Assembly (NCBI RefSeq): GCF_021728535.1
Contig: NZ_JAKKDU010000002.1
Span: 233,815-297,814 of the forward strand
Direction of reading: 5' to 3'
Source: Wocania arenilitoris
Lineage (GTDB): Bacteria > Bacteroidota > Bacteroidia > Flavobacteriales > Flavobacteriaceae
Length of the DNA: 64,000 nt
The position numbers and the translations under genes were made by a program. This document shows, one piece after another, positions 17,813 to 26,771 of this stretch (position 1 is the stretch's first letter; every line of letters begins with the position of its first letter). Below the pieces are notes generated by a model. It did no database searches and was not told the DNA's origin. It saw only the letters and a list, made by a program, of their open reading frames with translations.

Positions 17813-19426
17813 ATGACTGAGTTTATTAGAAAACGAACGGCAAATGCTAAAAATGATATCTTAAGCGGAATAACTGTAGCTTTAGCATTAGTACCAGAAG
17901 CTGTAGCGTTTGCATTTGTTGCAGGAGTAGATCCTTTAGTTGGTTTATATGCTGCTTTTATGATTGGTTTGATAACCTCAATTTTTGGAGGAAGACCAGG
18001 AATGATTAGTGGAGCGACAGGTGCTTTAGCAGTGGTTATGGTAAGTTTAGTTGCCGAAGGAAATGCTATGGGAGCAGATGGCGAAAACCTAGGTCTATAT
18101 TATTTGTTTGTTACAGTTGTTTTAATGGGCGTGATACAAATGTTAGCAGGTGTTTTTAAGTTAGGGAAGTTTGTTAGACTCATTCCGCATCCTGTAATGA
18201 TGGGATTTGTTAATGGGTTGGCGATTGTAATTTTCTTGTCCCAATTAGGAATGTTTAAAGATGCAAATGGTGATTGGTTTACAGGAAATAGTCTTTGGGT
18301 TATGGTTGGTCTAGTGACCTTGACCATGGGCATCATGTTTGGTTTACCTAAACTCACAAAAAAATTACCAGAAGCATTAATTGCTATTTTAGTGGTTTCT
18401 GCTATTGTTATTTTTGGAAATTTAGATGTTGCAACTGTTGGAAGCTTTATTCGAGATGGAGGAGGAGAAGGCTTAAAAGGTAGCTTGCCGCAATTTCAAA
18501 CCGATATATTTAGTAAAGTGCCATTTAATTTAGAAACTATAAAATTTATTTTCCCTTATGCATTAATTCTTGCAGCTATTGGTTTAATAGAATCGTTAAT
18601 GACCTTAAATCTTGTTGATGAGTTAACTGAAACCAGAGGTAATACAAACAAAGAATGTTTAGCTCAAGGTGGCGCTAATATTGTTACAGGTTTTTTTGGA
18701 GGTATGGGAGGGTGTGCCATGATAGGACAATCGTTAATTAATATAAAAGGAGGAGGGCGTGGCAGGCTATCTGGCATAGTAGCAGCTTTAATGCTATTGG
18801 TGTTTATTTTGTTTGCATCTGGACTTATTGAACAAGTACCAATTGCCGCTTTAGTAGGCGTTATGTTTATGGTAGTTATAGGAACTTTTGCTTGGAGTAG
18901 TTTCAGAATATTAAATAAAATCCCGTTAAGCGATGTTATTGTTTTAGTAGCAGTATCAGCTTTAACTGTTATTTTCGATTTGGCAATTGCTGTAATAGCT
19001 GGTGTAATTATAAGTGCTTTAGTGTTTTCTTGGGAAAACGCAAAACGAATTCGTGCTCGTAAACGTATGAAAGAGGATGGAACAAAGGTTTATGAAATTT
19101 GGGGACCATTATTTTTTGGTTCTATTATAGCATTTAACGAAAAGTTTGATGTGAAAAACGACCCTCAAAATGTAGAAGTCGATTTTGTTGAATCTCGTGT
19201 AAGCGACCATTCTGCTATTGAAGCTATCTTTAATTTGGTTAATAAATACGAAGCCGAAGGAAAATCAATCAAACTAAAGCATTTAAGCGAAGATTGTAAA
19301 ATCCTGCTTTACAAATCAAGCCCTAAGTTTAGAGAGGTTATTGTTGAGGCCATTGATGATCCGCGTTATCATTTAGCAGAAAACCCTGAGGCATTTACCA
19401 AAGGGCTTTCAGAGTATAAGTTTTAA
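17813..19426 (+). CDS. SulP/SLC26 family anion transporter
   Basis: A polytopic inner-membrane protein of 537 aa, counted from the ATG at 17813. It opens with the SulP signature NDILSGITVALALVPEAVAFAFVAGVDPLVGLYAAF and shows about twelve to fourteen hydrophobic segments to residue 410. A cytoplasmic STAS domain follows (about 420-535, with HSAIEAIFNLVNKY). Family members carry sulfate, bicarbonate, chloride or dicarboxylates. The conserved FFGGMGGCAMIGQSLIN segment is typical of bacterial bicarbonate/sulfate-type members, but the substrate cannot be settled from sequence. Confidence 0.92.
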   Translation: MTEFIRKRTANAKNDILSGITVALALVPEAVAFAFVAGVDPLVGLYAAFMIGLITSIFGGRPGMISGATGALAVVMVSLVAEGNAMGADGENLGLYYLFVTVVLMGVIQMLAGVFKLGKFVRLIPHPVMMGFVNGLAIVIFLSQLGMFKDANGDWFTGNSLWVMVGLVTLTMGIMFGLPKLTKKLPEALIAILVVSAIVIFGNLDVATVGSFIRDGGGEGLKGSLPQFQTDIFSKVPFNLETIKFIFPYALILAAIGLIESLMTLNLVDELTETRGNTNKECLAQGGANIVTGFFGGMGGCAMIGQSLINIKGGGRGRLSGIVAALMLLVFILFASGLIEQVPIAALVGVMFMVVIGTFAWSSFRILNKIPLSDVIVLVAVSALTVIFDLAIAVIAGVIISALVFSWENAKRIRARKRMKEDGTKVYEIWGPLFFGSIIAFNEKFDVKNDPQNVEVDFVESRVSDHSAIEAIFNLVNKYEAEGKSIKLKHLSEDCKILLYKSSPKFREVIVEAIDDPRYHLAENPEAFTKGLSEYKF

Positions 19427-19549
19427 TGTTGCTAGGTGTGAAATGTAAATCAAATCTTCTTTACTAAAGCCTAAACCCTAGAGCCAAACTTACCGCATGG
19501 GTCTTTTTTAGTTGTTCTTTTTGTGCGGTCAAACAATCTTGATTTGAGT

Positions 19550-20002
19550 TTATAGCCGAACGCTATTGGGGACCAGCTTGGTGTAATCTCCGTTATTTCT
19601 AATCACATCGCGTACAATAGAAGAGGCAATATATGAGGTTTGGGCAGAGGTTAACAGGAACACAGTTTCAATGGGTGCTAAATCTCTATTGGTATGTGCA
19701 ATGGCTTTTTCAAATTCAAAATCTGCTGGATTTCTAAGTCCACGTAAAATAAATTCAACTTCAATTTCTTGGCAAAAATCTACGGTTAAGCCTTTGTATG
19801 ATACTACTTTTACTTTAGGTTCGTCTACAAAAGCATCTTCAATAAATTTTATACGTTCATCAAGTGAGAACATATATTTTTTATCGGCATTTATGCCAAT
19901 AGCCACTATTATTTCATCAAAAAGTGTAACACCCCGTTTAATAATATCGTAGTGTCCTAAAGTTAGTGGGTCAAAAGACCCTGGAAATATAGCTCGTTTC
20001 AT
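19550..20002 (-). CDS. coaD: Phosphopantetheine adenylyltransferase
   Basis: The fourth step of coenzyme A synthesis: transfers AMP from ATP to 4'-phosphopantetheine. A 150-aa nucleotidyltransferase-fold protein. The PGSFDPLTLGH signature with the (T/H)xGH motif is at residues 6-16, RGLRNPADFEFE near 89, and the late ISS-type motif appears as SYIASSIVRDV near 124-134. It lies 19 nt downstream of ddl on the same strand. Confidence 0.96.
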   Translation of the reverse strand: MKRAIFPGSFDPLTLGHYDIIKRGVTLFDEIIVAIGINADKKYMFSLDERIKFIEDAFVDEPKVKVVSYKGLTVDFCQEIEVEFILRGLRNPADFEFEKAIAHTNRDLAPIETVFLLTSAQTSYIASSIVRDVIRNNGDYTKLVPNSVRL

Positions 20003-20021
20003 AAATATAAAATTACAACTT

Positions 20022-20996
20022 TTATTTCAAAGCTTCTTCAATAGCATTATCAAATAAATCGGGGAGTGATATTCCAGCTGCCGCAGCTTGTTGAGGCAAA
20101 ATACTTTCTCTTGTTAATCCAGGAATGGTATTTATTTCTAATAAATGAGGTTCACCATCTTTAAAAATATATTCGCTTCTGCTAAAGCCTTTCATTTTTA
20201 AAATTTTATATACTTTTTTGGCTATGGTATTTACTTTTTCTTCTAGCTCTTTACTTAAACGAGCTGGTGTAATTTCTTGAGATTTACCTAAGTATTTTGC
20301 TTCGTAATCAAAAAAATCATTTTCGCTTACAATTTCAGTAATTGGTAATACTTTAGTTTTTCCTTTATATGTAATAACACCAACAGAAACTTCTACACCA
20401 TCTAAAAACGATTCAATAATTATTTCGTTATCTTCTTTAAAAGCCACATTAATAGCGTTTTGTAAATCGTCCTTTTTATGCACTTTAGTTACACCAAAAC
20501 TACTACCAGCTTTATTAGCTTTTACAAAACATGGTAAGCCTACTTTGGTTACTATTTCGTTTTCATTTATAGTGTCTCCTAAGTTTATATAATACGATTC
20601 GGCTGTTTTTATGCCGTAAGGTTTTAAAGTACTTAAACAATCTCGTTTATTAAATGTTAAAGCTGCTTGATACATGCCGCAACTGGTGTAAGGTATATTT
20701 ATTAAATCAAAGTAGCCTTGCATAAAACCATCTTCACCAGGAGACCCATGTATAGCATTAAACACACAATGGAATGTGATTTTTTTATTTTTAACAGTAA
20801 CGGAAAAATCATTTTTATCAATGGGAAATTCAACATCATTTTCATCAACATAAACCCATTTATTTTTAAATATATGAATACAATATGCATTGTATTTGGA
20901 CTTGTTTAAAGTCTCAAAAACTACATTTCCGCTTTTTAATGAGATTTTGTATTCACTTGAATACCCCCCCATAATAATGGCAATATTTTTCTTCAT
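20022..20996 (-). CDS. ddl: D-alanine--D-alanine ligase
   Basis: An ATP-grasp ligase of 324 aa that makes the D-Ala-D-Ala dipeptide for peptidoglycan. The N-terminal IIMGGYSSEYKISLKSG matches the GGxSxEhxVS motif. HGSPGEDGFMQG and the Ddl signature around PYTSCGMYQAALTFNKR follow, then the ATP-grasp core with IIESFLDGVEVSVGV, and HLLEINTIPGLTRES for the metal site. A run of seven G falls in codons 9-11 on the coding strand. coaD follows in the same operon. Confidence 0.96.
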   Translation of the reverse strand: MKKNIAIIMGGYSSEYKISLKSGNVVFETLNKSKYNAYCIHIFKNKWVYVDENDVEFPIDKNDFSVTVKNKKITFHCVFNAIHGSPGEDGFMQGYFDLINIPYTSCGMYQAALTFNKRDCLSTLKPYGIKTAESYYINLGDTINENEIVTKVGLPCFVKANKAGSSFGVTKVHKKDDLQNAINVAFKEDNEIIIESFLDGVEVSVGVITYKGKTKVLPITEIVSENDFFDYEAKYLGKSQEITPARLSKELEEKVNTIAKKVYKILKMKGFSRSEYIFKDGEPHLLEINTIPGLTRESILPQQAAAAGISLPDLFDNAIEEALK

Positions 20997-21107
20997 TGAT
21001 ATTTAAATAATTTGTCTGTCAGTCTAAAACTTACAATAAAACGTATCTATATTAAGTTAAGCTAAAATATCATATATATTGCAAAAGAAAAAACAGTTCT
21101 GTTTTTA

Positions 21108-21115
21108 TATATTTG
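21108..21115 (+). promoter_or_regulatory. Candidate -7 element of the PASTA gene
   Basis: TATATTTG lies 20 nt before the ATG at 21136 and inside the longer open frame that begins at 21079, which argues for the ATG as the real start. The -33 element is poor. Confidence 0.45.
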
Positions 21116-21135
21116 CGTATCGAAAATTACAATAC

Positions 21136-21702
21136 ATGAGCATTATTAAATTTCTTGTAAGTAAAACATTTTTAAAACAAATTTTATTGGTTATAGTAGC
21201 GTTAGTTGTTTTTTGTTTTTTAATGTTACAATGGTTAAAATCGTCTACCAATCATGGTAATTTTGAAACTGTTCCAGACCTTACCGGGAAATCTATAAGT
21301 GTTGCTAAAATTGAGTTAGAGGAAAATGATTTAGTCATGCAAATTCAGGATTCGGCCAATTTCAATCCTAATTATCCTAAGTTTTCGGTGATTGAACAAG
21401 ATCCACCAGCAGGAGCTAAAGTTAAAGAGAATAGAAAAATTTACATTACCTTAAATCCATCAGGTTACAGAAAAGTAAGAGTGCCTAATTTATTAGAAAG
21501 TACGTTAAGGCAAGCAAAACCAACTTTGGAAGCTCTAGAGTTTAAACTTGGTAAGCTTACTTATGTTGATAATATAGGTAAGGATATTGTACTAAAAATG
21601 CAGCATAAAGGCAAAATTATTCAAGCAGGAGATATGTTGTCGAAAACCGAAAAAATCGATTTAGTTCTTGGAAATGGGAGACGCCCATCAGCAAAGAATT
21701 AA
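21136..21702 (+). CDS. PASTA domain membrane protein
   Basis: 188 aa from the ATG at 21136. The frame opens earlier, but this start sits properly before the membrane segment. One N-terminal transmembrane helix (about 11-31) anchors an extracytoplasmic part. That part holds two PASTA-like repeats: VPDLTGKSISVAKIELEE...VIEQDPPAGAKVKENRKIYITL and VPNLLESTLRQAKPTLEALEFKLG. PASTA domains bind muropeptides or peptidoglycan in kinases and PBPs; here there is no kinase domain. It lies 32 nt before rluD and is likely cotranscribed. Confidence 0.82.
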   Translation: MSIIKFLVSKTFLKQILLVIVALVVFCFLMLQWLKSSTNHGNFETVPDLTGKSISVAKIELEENDLVMQIQDSANFNPNYPKFSVIEQDPPAGAKVKENRKIYITLNPSGYRKVRVPNLLESTLRQAKPTLEALEFKLGKLTYVDNIGKDIVLKMQHKGKIIQAGDMLSKTEKIDLVLGNGRRPSAKN

Positions 21703-21734
21703 TTACAGGTTTCTATACGCATTTATTCAATAAA

Positions 21735-22769
21735 ATGAAAGATTACGCACCACAATTGCCCGATGAGGATAATTTATACGAGCACTATGCTTTTACTGTA
21801 GATAAAGGTCAAGCACCGTTGCGTATAGATAAGTATTTAATGAATTTTGTTGAAAATGCTACCCGAAACAAAATTCAAGCTGCAGCCAAAAACGGAAGTG
21901 TTTTTGTTAATAATCAGCCTGTAAAATCTAATTATAAAGTAAAACCTTTTGATGCTATTCGGGTTTTGTTCGCACACCCACCTTTTGAAAACTTATTGGT
22001 TGGAGAGGATATTCCGTTAGATATAGTTTATGAAGATGACACCCTTTTAGTTGTTAATAAACCAGCAGGAATGGTAGTGCATCCAGGTCATGGGAATTAC
22101 TCAGGCACTTTAATAAATGGACTGATTTATAGATTTGATAATTTACCAAATAACTCAAGCGAGCGCCCTGGTTTGGTGCATAGAATTGATAAAGATACCA
22201 GCGGACTTTTAGTGGTTGCAAAAACCGAAAAAGCGATGACACATTTGTCGTTACAATTTGCCGAAAAAACTAGCGAGCGCGAATACTTTGCTTTGGTTTG
22301 GGGTAATGTTGAAGAAGATGAAGGAACTATTGAAGGTAACATTGGGAGGCATCCAAAAAACAGATTACAGAACACTGTTTTTCTTGATGATGAAGCCGAT
22401 AAAGGCAAACCTGCTATTACTCATTATAAAGTTTTAGAGCGTTTAGGTTATGTTACATTAGTGTCTTGTAAACTAGAAACAGGTCGAACACACCAAATAC
22501 GTGTACACATGAAACACATTGGGCATACCTTATTTAACGATGCCCGCTATGGTGGAGAGAAAATATTAAAAGGGACAACATTTACTAAGTATAAGCAGTT
22601 TGTTGAGAATTGTTTTAAAGTCTTACCACGACAAGCATTACACGCCAAAACATTAGGTTTTATGCATCCAAAGACAAACGAATTTATGCGTTTTGAAACA
22701 CCAATTCCAAGCGATATGTTAGATTGTATTAAAAAATGGAAAGGATATTCAAAACATATAGAATCGTAA
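21735..22769 (+). CDS. rluD: 23S rRNA pseudouridine synthase, RluD-like
   Basis: 344 aa. An N-terminal S4 RNA-binding domain (about residues 27-90, PLRIDKYLMNFV...VFVNNQPVKSNYKVKPFD) precedes the RluA/RluD catalytic domain. The catalytic aspartate is in LVHRIDKDTSGLLVVAK near 150-160. KLETGRTHQIRVHMKHIGH is the second family signature. RluD modifies helix 69 of 23S rRNA; exact target sites of this enzyme are inferred from the family. It converges with the GH18 gene with only 2 nt between stops. Confidence 0.92.
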   Translation: MKDYAPQLPDEDNLYEHYAFTVDKGQAPLRIDKYLMNFVENATRNKIQAAAKNGSVFVNNQPVKSNYKVKPFDAIRVLFAHPPFENLLVGEDIPLDIVYEDDTLLVVNKPAGMVVHPGHGNYSGTLINGLIYRFDNLPNNSSERPGLVHRIDKDTSGLLVVAKTEKAMTHLSLQFAEKTSEREYFALVWGNVEEDEGTIEGNIGRHPKNRLQNTVFLDDEADKGKPAITHYKVLERLGYVTLVSCKLETGRTHQIRVHMKHIGHTLFNDARYGGEKILKGTTFTKYKQFVENCFKVLPRQALHAKTLGFMHPKTNEFMRFETPIPSDMLDCIKKWKGYSKHIES

Positions 22770-22771
22770 GT

Positions 22772-23941
22772 TTAGTTTTTTACAACTTCTTGATGAATAG
22801 CGTCTAATAAACTATTTTTTTGTTGCGTATCGTTAGTCAATTGCCAAAACATAATACCTCCTAAATCATTTTTCTTAACGTATTTTGTTTTTAATTTAAC
22901 CGATTCTGGATCATCATAAGATATAAATATACTATCCTTTGCATTATATAAATATGGTGCTTTTGCAATGGTATCCCAATACCTAACAAAACCGCCTTTG
23001 TTTTCGTATTTATCTCGAATATTAGCATATTTTGCCCAACCTACCCAGACACCTTTATTTTTTTGATATAACCCATTGTTTTCTGGAGCTACACCTTTCC
23101 ATCCTCTACCATAAAAAGCACCCCCAATAACAATTTGTTCTGGTTTAACACCTAAATTTTTACAATATTCTACTATGCTTTCAGCTGATTTTGGATTTCT
23201 TTTTTGTTTACTATTACTTATTGCTTCATAAGCGGGTGTGCCTTTTAAATCGTTTAAAGTAAAAGCTCCTAAATTAGTATGATGTCCTGTAAATAAGGAA
23301 CCGCCACCTGCTAAATCATAAGTCATAATATTCATGTAGTCGGCATATTTCATTACTTCTAAAGTTTCAATATGGTCGTAATAACGTTCCCAACCAGCAG
23401 AAGCAAAGGTTAATGTCATGTCCTTTCCTGTAGCATCTAAACCTTCCCTTAATTCTTTCATTAAAGCCGTAAAATTTTGAGTATCTTCTTTTCTAAACGT
23501 GTTTCCTGCTCCTCTCATGCCTGGATACTCCCAATCCATATCTGTACCATCTAAATCGTATTCTTTTATAAAATCTATGGTGCTTTTTACAAATTTCTGT
23601 CTTAATTTAGGATTGTTTGCCATATCTGAAAATCCTGCACAACCGCCCCAACCACCACAAGCAATCATAACTTTTAAATGCGGATGTTTCTTTTTGTAAG
23701 CAACTAAGTCTTTTAGTTTTTGAGAAGACAATTCATTCTTAAACTTCATTTCATTGTCTATCACTTCTGTAAAAGAGAAGATAATGTGCGTTAATTTTTC
23801 AAAAGGGATGCTTTCTAAAGGATAATTTTTAGAAGGGACATAATACGCCATTACGGCTAATTCTTTTTTTTCTTTTGAAGAACAAAAACTAAAAATTAGT
23901 AATGAACTAATAAGTACGAGTGAGATTTTTAAAGCTTTCAT
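22772..23941 (-). CDS. GH18 chitinase-like lipoprotein
   Basis: 389 aa with a lipoprotein signal and lipobox-like FSFC (C20), so probably surface or periplasmic. The GH18 TIM barrel is complete. SxGG-like MIACGGWGG is near 92-100, the catalytic DxxDxDxE motif is DGTDMDWE with acid E138, and the last strand has GGIMFWQLTND. It would cleave beta-1,4-GlcNAc linkages in chitin or related glycans by substrate-assisted catalysis. It stands alone, with no chitin-binding module or SusCD pair next to it. Confidence 0.9.
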   Translation of the reverse strand: MKALKISLVLISSLLIFSFCSSKEKKELAVMAYYVPSKNYPLESIPFEKLTHIIFSFTEVIDNEMKFKNELSSQKLKDLVAYKKKHPHLKVMIACGGWGGCAGFSDMANNPKLRQKFVKSTIDFIKEYDLDGTDMDWEYPGMRGAGNTFRKEDTQNFTALMKELREGLDATGKDMTLTFASAGWERYYDHIETLEVMKYADYMNIMTYDLAGGGSLFTGHHTNLGAFTLNDLKGTPAYEAISNSKQKRNPKSAESIVEYCKNLGVKPEQIVIGGAFYGRGWKGVAPENNGLYQKNKGVWVGWAKYANIRDKYENKGGFVRYWDTIAKAPYLYNAKDSIFISYDDPESVKLKTKYVKKNDLGGIMFWQLTNDTQQKNSLLDAIHQEVVKN

Positions 23942-24239
23942 AATGTTTTATATTTAGCTATGGGTTATATAAGATAGAAATATATTTTATAACAAGGTTT
24001 TGTATAAAATTGCATTCGTATGATAATACCATTTCTTATTTGAAATGTTAAAATTTAAGGGTGTCATTTTTATTGGCAAAAAAATCATAGAAAGATATAG
24101 CTAAATCAACGTAAAATGACATTAATATATTGAACAAAAAAACCAAATTTATTCGTTAAAAATTATTACCATAGTAATTGCTATGTCTCAAATTTTTGTC
24201 TAAACCTTTGATTTTTTTCTTTAAGAATGTACCACATTG
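23942..24239. other. Intergenic stretch with no feature recognised
   Basis: About 300 nt of very AT-rich DNA upstream of the GH18 gene and downstream of the helicase gene. I see no open frame of note, no clear promoter pair and no strong hairpin. Confidence 0.5.
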
Positions 24240-25520
24240 TTAATTTCTTATATCGTTAGAGCCTGTGTTATTATTTCGACTCGGTCTTCTTTTTGAATTA
24301 TTTCTGTTTGGATTAGAATTTCTTTTATTATTTCTAGAATTTCGAGAACGATTTTGACCTTGTTTTATTGGTTCGGTAGAAGCATTCGGGTCGGGTTCGA
24401 AACCTTCAACAATTTCAACGGGTAATTTCATGCCTACCAATTTTTCGATATCGCGTAAATATGTTGTTTCGTCTGCGCTTACTAAAGATATGGCTTCACC
24501 ACTTGCGCCTGCTCTTCCCGTTCTACCTATCCTGTGCACATAATCTTCAGAAATATTAGGTAACTCAAAATTTATAACATGTGGTAGTAATGGAATATCT
24601 AAACCACGAGCGGCAATATCTGTTGCTACTAAAACACGTACTCTTCCATTTTTAAAGCCTGCTAAAGCTTTGGTTCTTGCACCTTGACTTTTATTACCAT
24701 GTATAGCTGCTGCAGTAATATTTGCACTAACCATTTTTTTGCAAAGTTTATTGGCGCCGTGTTTGGTTCTTGTAAAAACCAATACCTGTTTCCAATTATC
24801 GTCTGAAATTAACTTGATTATCAAATTGGTTTTTAAACCTTTGGCAACTCTGTAAACTTTCTGACTTATGGCATCAACTGTTGAATTTTCGGGAGTAGTT
24901 TCGACTTGTACGGGGTGATTTAAAATACCGTTTGCCAATTTTCTAATATCTTTTGAAAACGTTGCCGAAAACATTAAATTCTGACGTTTTGAAGGCATTA
25001 ATTTCATGATACGCTCAATATCTCTTAAAAACCCCATGTCTAGCATTCTATCGGCTTCATCTAAAACCAAAATTTCTATGCGTTTTAAAGATAGTAACCC
25101 TTGATTTTCTAAATCAATTAAACGGCCTGGAGTTGCTACTAAAATATCTATACCTTCACGAATAGTTGCTACTTGTGGTTTTTGATTTACACCTCCAAAA
25201 ATAACAGTACTTCTTAAATTTAAAAACGCGCTATACTCTCTAACATTAGCATAAACTTGGGCTGCTAATTCGCGTGTAGGTGTTAAAATTAAAGCACGAA
25301 TGGGTCTGTATTTTGCTTTTGGGTTGTTAGAAAGGATATGTAAAAGGGGCAATGTAAACCCCGCTGTTTTACCAGTTCCAGTTTGTGCAGATGCTAATAC
25401 ATCTTTGCCTTGTAAAATTGGTGGAATTGCTTTTTGTTGAATTGGACTGGGAGTAGTGTATCCTTTTTTGCTAATAGCTTTTAGCAAGGCTTCAGATAAG
25501 CCTAAAGAGTTAAATGACAT
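24240..25520 (-). CDS. rhlE: DEAD-box RNA helicase, RhlE type
   Basis: 426 aa. All helicase motifs are visible: Q motif with [20 protein letters not shown] near 46-53, [22 protein letters not shown] in [18 protein letters not shown] and [11 protein letters not shown] low-complexity tail of about 50 residues rich in Asn, Arg and Ser follows, a feature of RhlE-like proteins that promotes RNA binding and condensation. It unwinds short RNA duplexes in ribosome assembly or RNA decay. A -7-like box TACATTTG lies at minus 25604-25597. Confidence 0.93.
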   Translation of the reverse strand: MSFNSLGLSEALLKAISKKGYTTPSPIQQKAIPPILQGKDVLASAQTGTGKTAGFTLPLLHILSNNPKAKYRPIRALILTPTRELAAQVYANVREYSAFLNLRSTVIFGGVNQKPQVATIREGIDILVATPGRLIDLENQGLLSLKRIEILVLDEADRMLDMGFLRDIERIMKLMPSKRQNLMFSATFSKDIRKLANGILNHPVQVETTPENSTVDAISQKVYRVAKGLKTNLIIKLISDDNWKQVLVFTRTKHGANKLCKKMVSANITAAAIHGNKSQGARTKALAGFKNGRVRVLVATDIAARGLDIPLLPHVINFELPNISEDYVHRIGRTGRAGASGEAISLVSADETTYLRDIEKLVGMKLPVEIVEGFEPDPNASTEPIKQGQNRSRNSRNNKRNSNPNRNNSKRRPSRNNNTGSNDIRN

Positions 25521-25641
25521 ATAAATTCTTTATAAGTACTCTTAACGAGTATTTGAGATGACAATTTATAATGCATACCATCTCTTGGGTTAGTGGCAAA
25601 TGTACGTTTAATTTGTCGAGTTTTCAGCGTGTTTAAAAAAG

Positions 25642-25990
25642 AGTCAGGAAAAGCGCATAAGTATTACCTATTACAGAGAAGAATACGAAAGAAACAATTC
25701 TAGGGTAAACAGCAGCCGAGGACGTTATATGAAAGCCAAACGGCAAAGCACAGTAGAGCCTGTATTTGGAACCCTTACCCAGTTTATGGGGCTTAGAAAA
25801 TTAATACTATTGGAATAGATCAAGCCAACAAGGTCATGCATCTCTCTGCGATGGCCTATACTTAAAAAGTACTTGAAATTCACTCAAAACCGAGTAAAAA
25901 GTGGGGCAGGAATACTTCCTTTATTGAGTTTTATAAAAACGGGATGCAGAGAAGCAAATACATTGTTTTTAAGAGTGTTTAAAAATCCAG
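25642..25990 (+). pseudogene. IS1182-like transposase C-terminal relic
   Basis: The plus strand reads SQEKRISITYYREEYERNNS and then GRYMKAKRQSTVEPVFGTLT, FMGLRK, followed after a frameshift near 25800 by TIGIDQANKVMHLSAMAY. This matches, from memory, the C-terminal end of IS1182-family DDE transposases. A second frameshift and stop codons follow near 25860. Only this end remains; no N-terminal part or inverted repeat is seen upstream, where the helicase gene begins. Confidence 0.65.
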
Positions 25991-26096
25991 AAATTGTGAT
26001 ACTCTAAAAAGAAAAGCCCCTTAAAAAGGAGCTTTTATGTTAAAATGTATGTTTTTTAGGGATTTGTGCAACGATTACTGGTGTTCTACGCAGTTT

Positions 26097-26396
26097 TTAT
26101 TCAGCTATTCTTTTTTTCAAATCCATTCTTTCGTGTAAGATTCTTGTTATTTCAACATAATCTTCACTTAATGTTCGATAAAATATTATGTGTCGGTTTG
26201 CTTTAATTCCGAGAAGTTGCTTTGAAATTCCCTCGTACTTTTTTCCTAAATCTGGATTTTCAGCTATTTCTTCACAATTTAAAATTAATTCATCATAGTA
26301 TCTGTCGGCTTGTTTTTCCGACCAAACCTCAAATGTATATTCCCAAATTTTTGATAAATCAGCAACAGCTGTATTTGTCAGTTTATATTCAAACAT
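26097..26396 (-). CDS. parE: ParE/RelE-superfamily toxin
   Basis: A 99-aa toxin of the ParE type. The pattern YKLTNTAVADLSKIWEYTFEVWSEKQADRYYDEL is the usual helical hairpin, and IKANRHIIFYR is the core strand before VEITRILHERMDLKKRI at the C-terminus. ParE toxins inhibit DNA gyrase. The start overlaps the antitoxin gene by 8 nt, so the pair is translationally coupled. It lies between two decayed IS copies, a typical accessory setting. Confidence 0.9.
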   Translation of the reverse strand: MFEYKLTNTAVADLSKIWEYTFEVWSEKQADRYYDELILNCEEIAENPDLGKKYEGISKQLLGIKANRHIIFYRTLSEDYVEITRILHERMDLKKRIAE

Positions 26397-26640
26397 TCGA
26401 GTTTTTTCTCGCTTTTAGTGATTCAAGATGTTTTTTGGCGTCAAAATCGTGAGCAATTCCGCTGTTAATTCCCTCTTGGATTGCATTTTTTAAAGCAATC
26501 ACTTTATTTTCTTCTTCTTCCAAAAGTCTTAATCCTGCACGAATAACTTCGCTAACGTTTTTAAATCTTCCTTCTCTTATACTACTTTGAACGAAATGGT
26601 CAAAATAATTTCCGAGTGATATTGATGTGTTTTTGTTCAT
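26389..26640 (-). CDS. parD: ParD-type antitoxin
   Basis: An 83-aa ribbon-helix-helix antitoxin. NTSISLGNYFDHFVQSSIREGRFKNVSEVIRAGLRLLEEEE is a clear RHH DNA-binding domain (residues 4-45). The C-terminal half (about 46-83) is charged and would wrap the toxin. It neutralises ParE and represses its own operon. A perfect palindrome spans its promoter 23-41 nt upstream. Confidence 0.92.
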   Translation of the reverse strand: MNKNTSISLGNYFDHFVQSSIREGRFKNVSEVIRAGLRLLEEEENKVIALKNAIQEGINSGIAHDFDAKKHLESLKARKNSNV

Positions 26641-26658
26641 TTTGATACTAATTTAATT

Positions 26659-26689
26659 CAAATATACCAAAATTTGGTATAGTTTCAAA
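26659..26689 (-). promoter_or_regulatory. parDE promoter
   Basis: On the minus strand TTTG (26689-26686), exactly 19 nt, TATATTTG (26666-26659), 18 nt before the parD ATG. Both elements and their spacing match the Bacteroidota vegetative consensus. Confidence 0.8.
26663..26681. promoter_or_regulatory. parD operator palindrome
   Basis: A perfect palindrome with 9-bp arms around one base (TATACCAAA-A-TTTGGTATA) fills the spacer of the parDE promoter and overlaps its -7 box. This is where a ribbon-helix-helix autorepressor is expected to bind. Confidence 0.75.
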
Positions 26690-26771
26690 ATTTTCCTCAA
26701 ATTGCATAGAACGGTCTCGTATAACCTCAGTTACGGGTTTATATGTTTTACTTTTCGGTTAAGCACTGACA

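Noticed and set aside
20957..20971. Run of seven G in the ddl coding strand as a phase-variation switch
   Set aside because: It encodes the conserved GG motif of an essential enzyme; frame loss would be lethal and seven is short for slippage.
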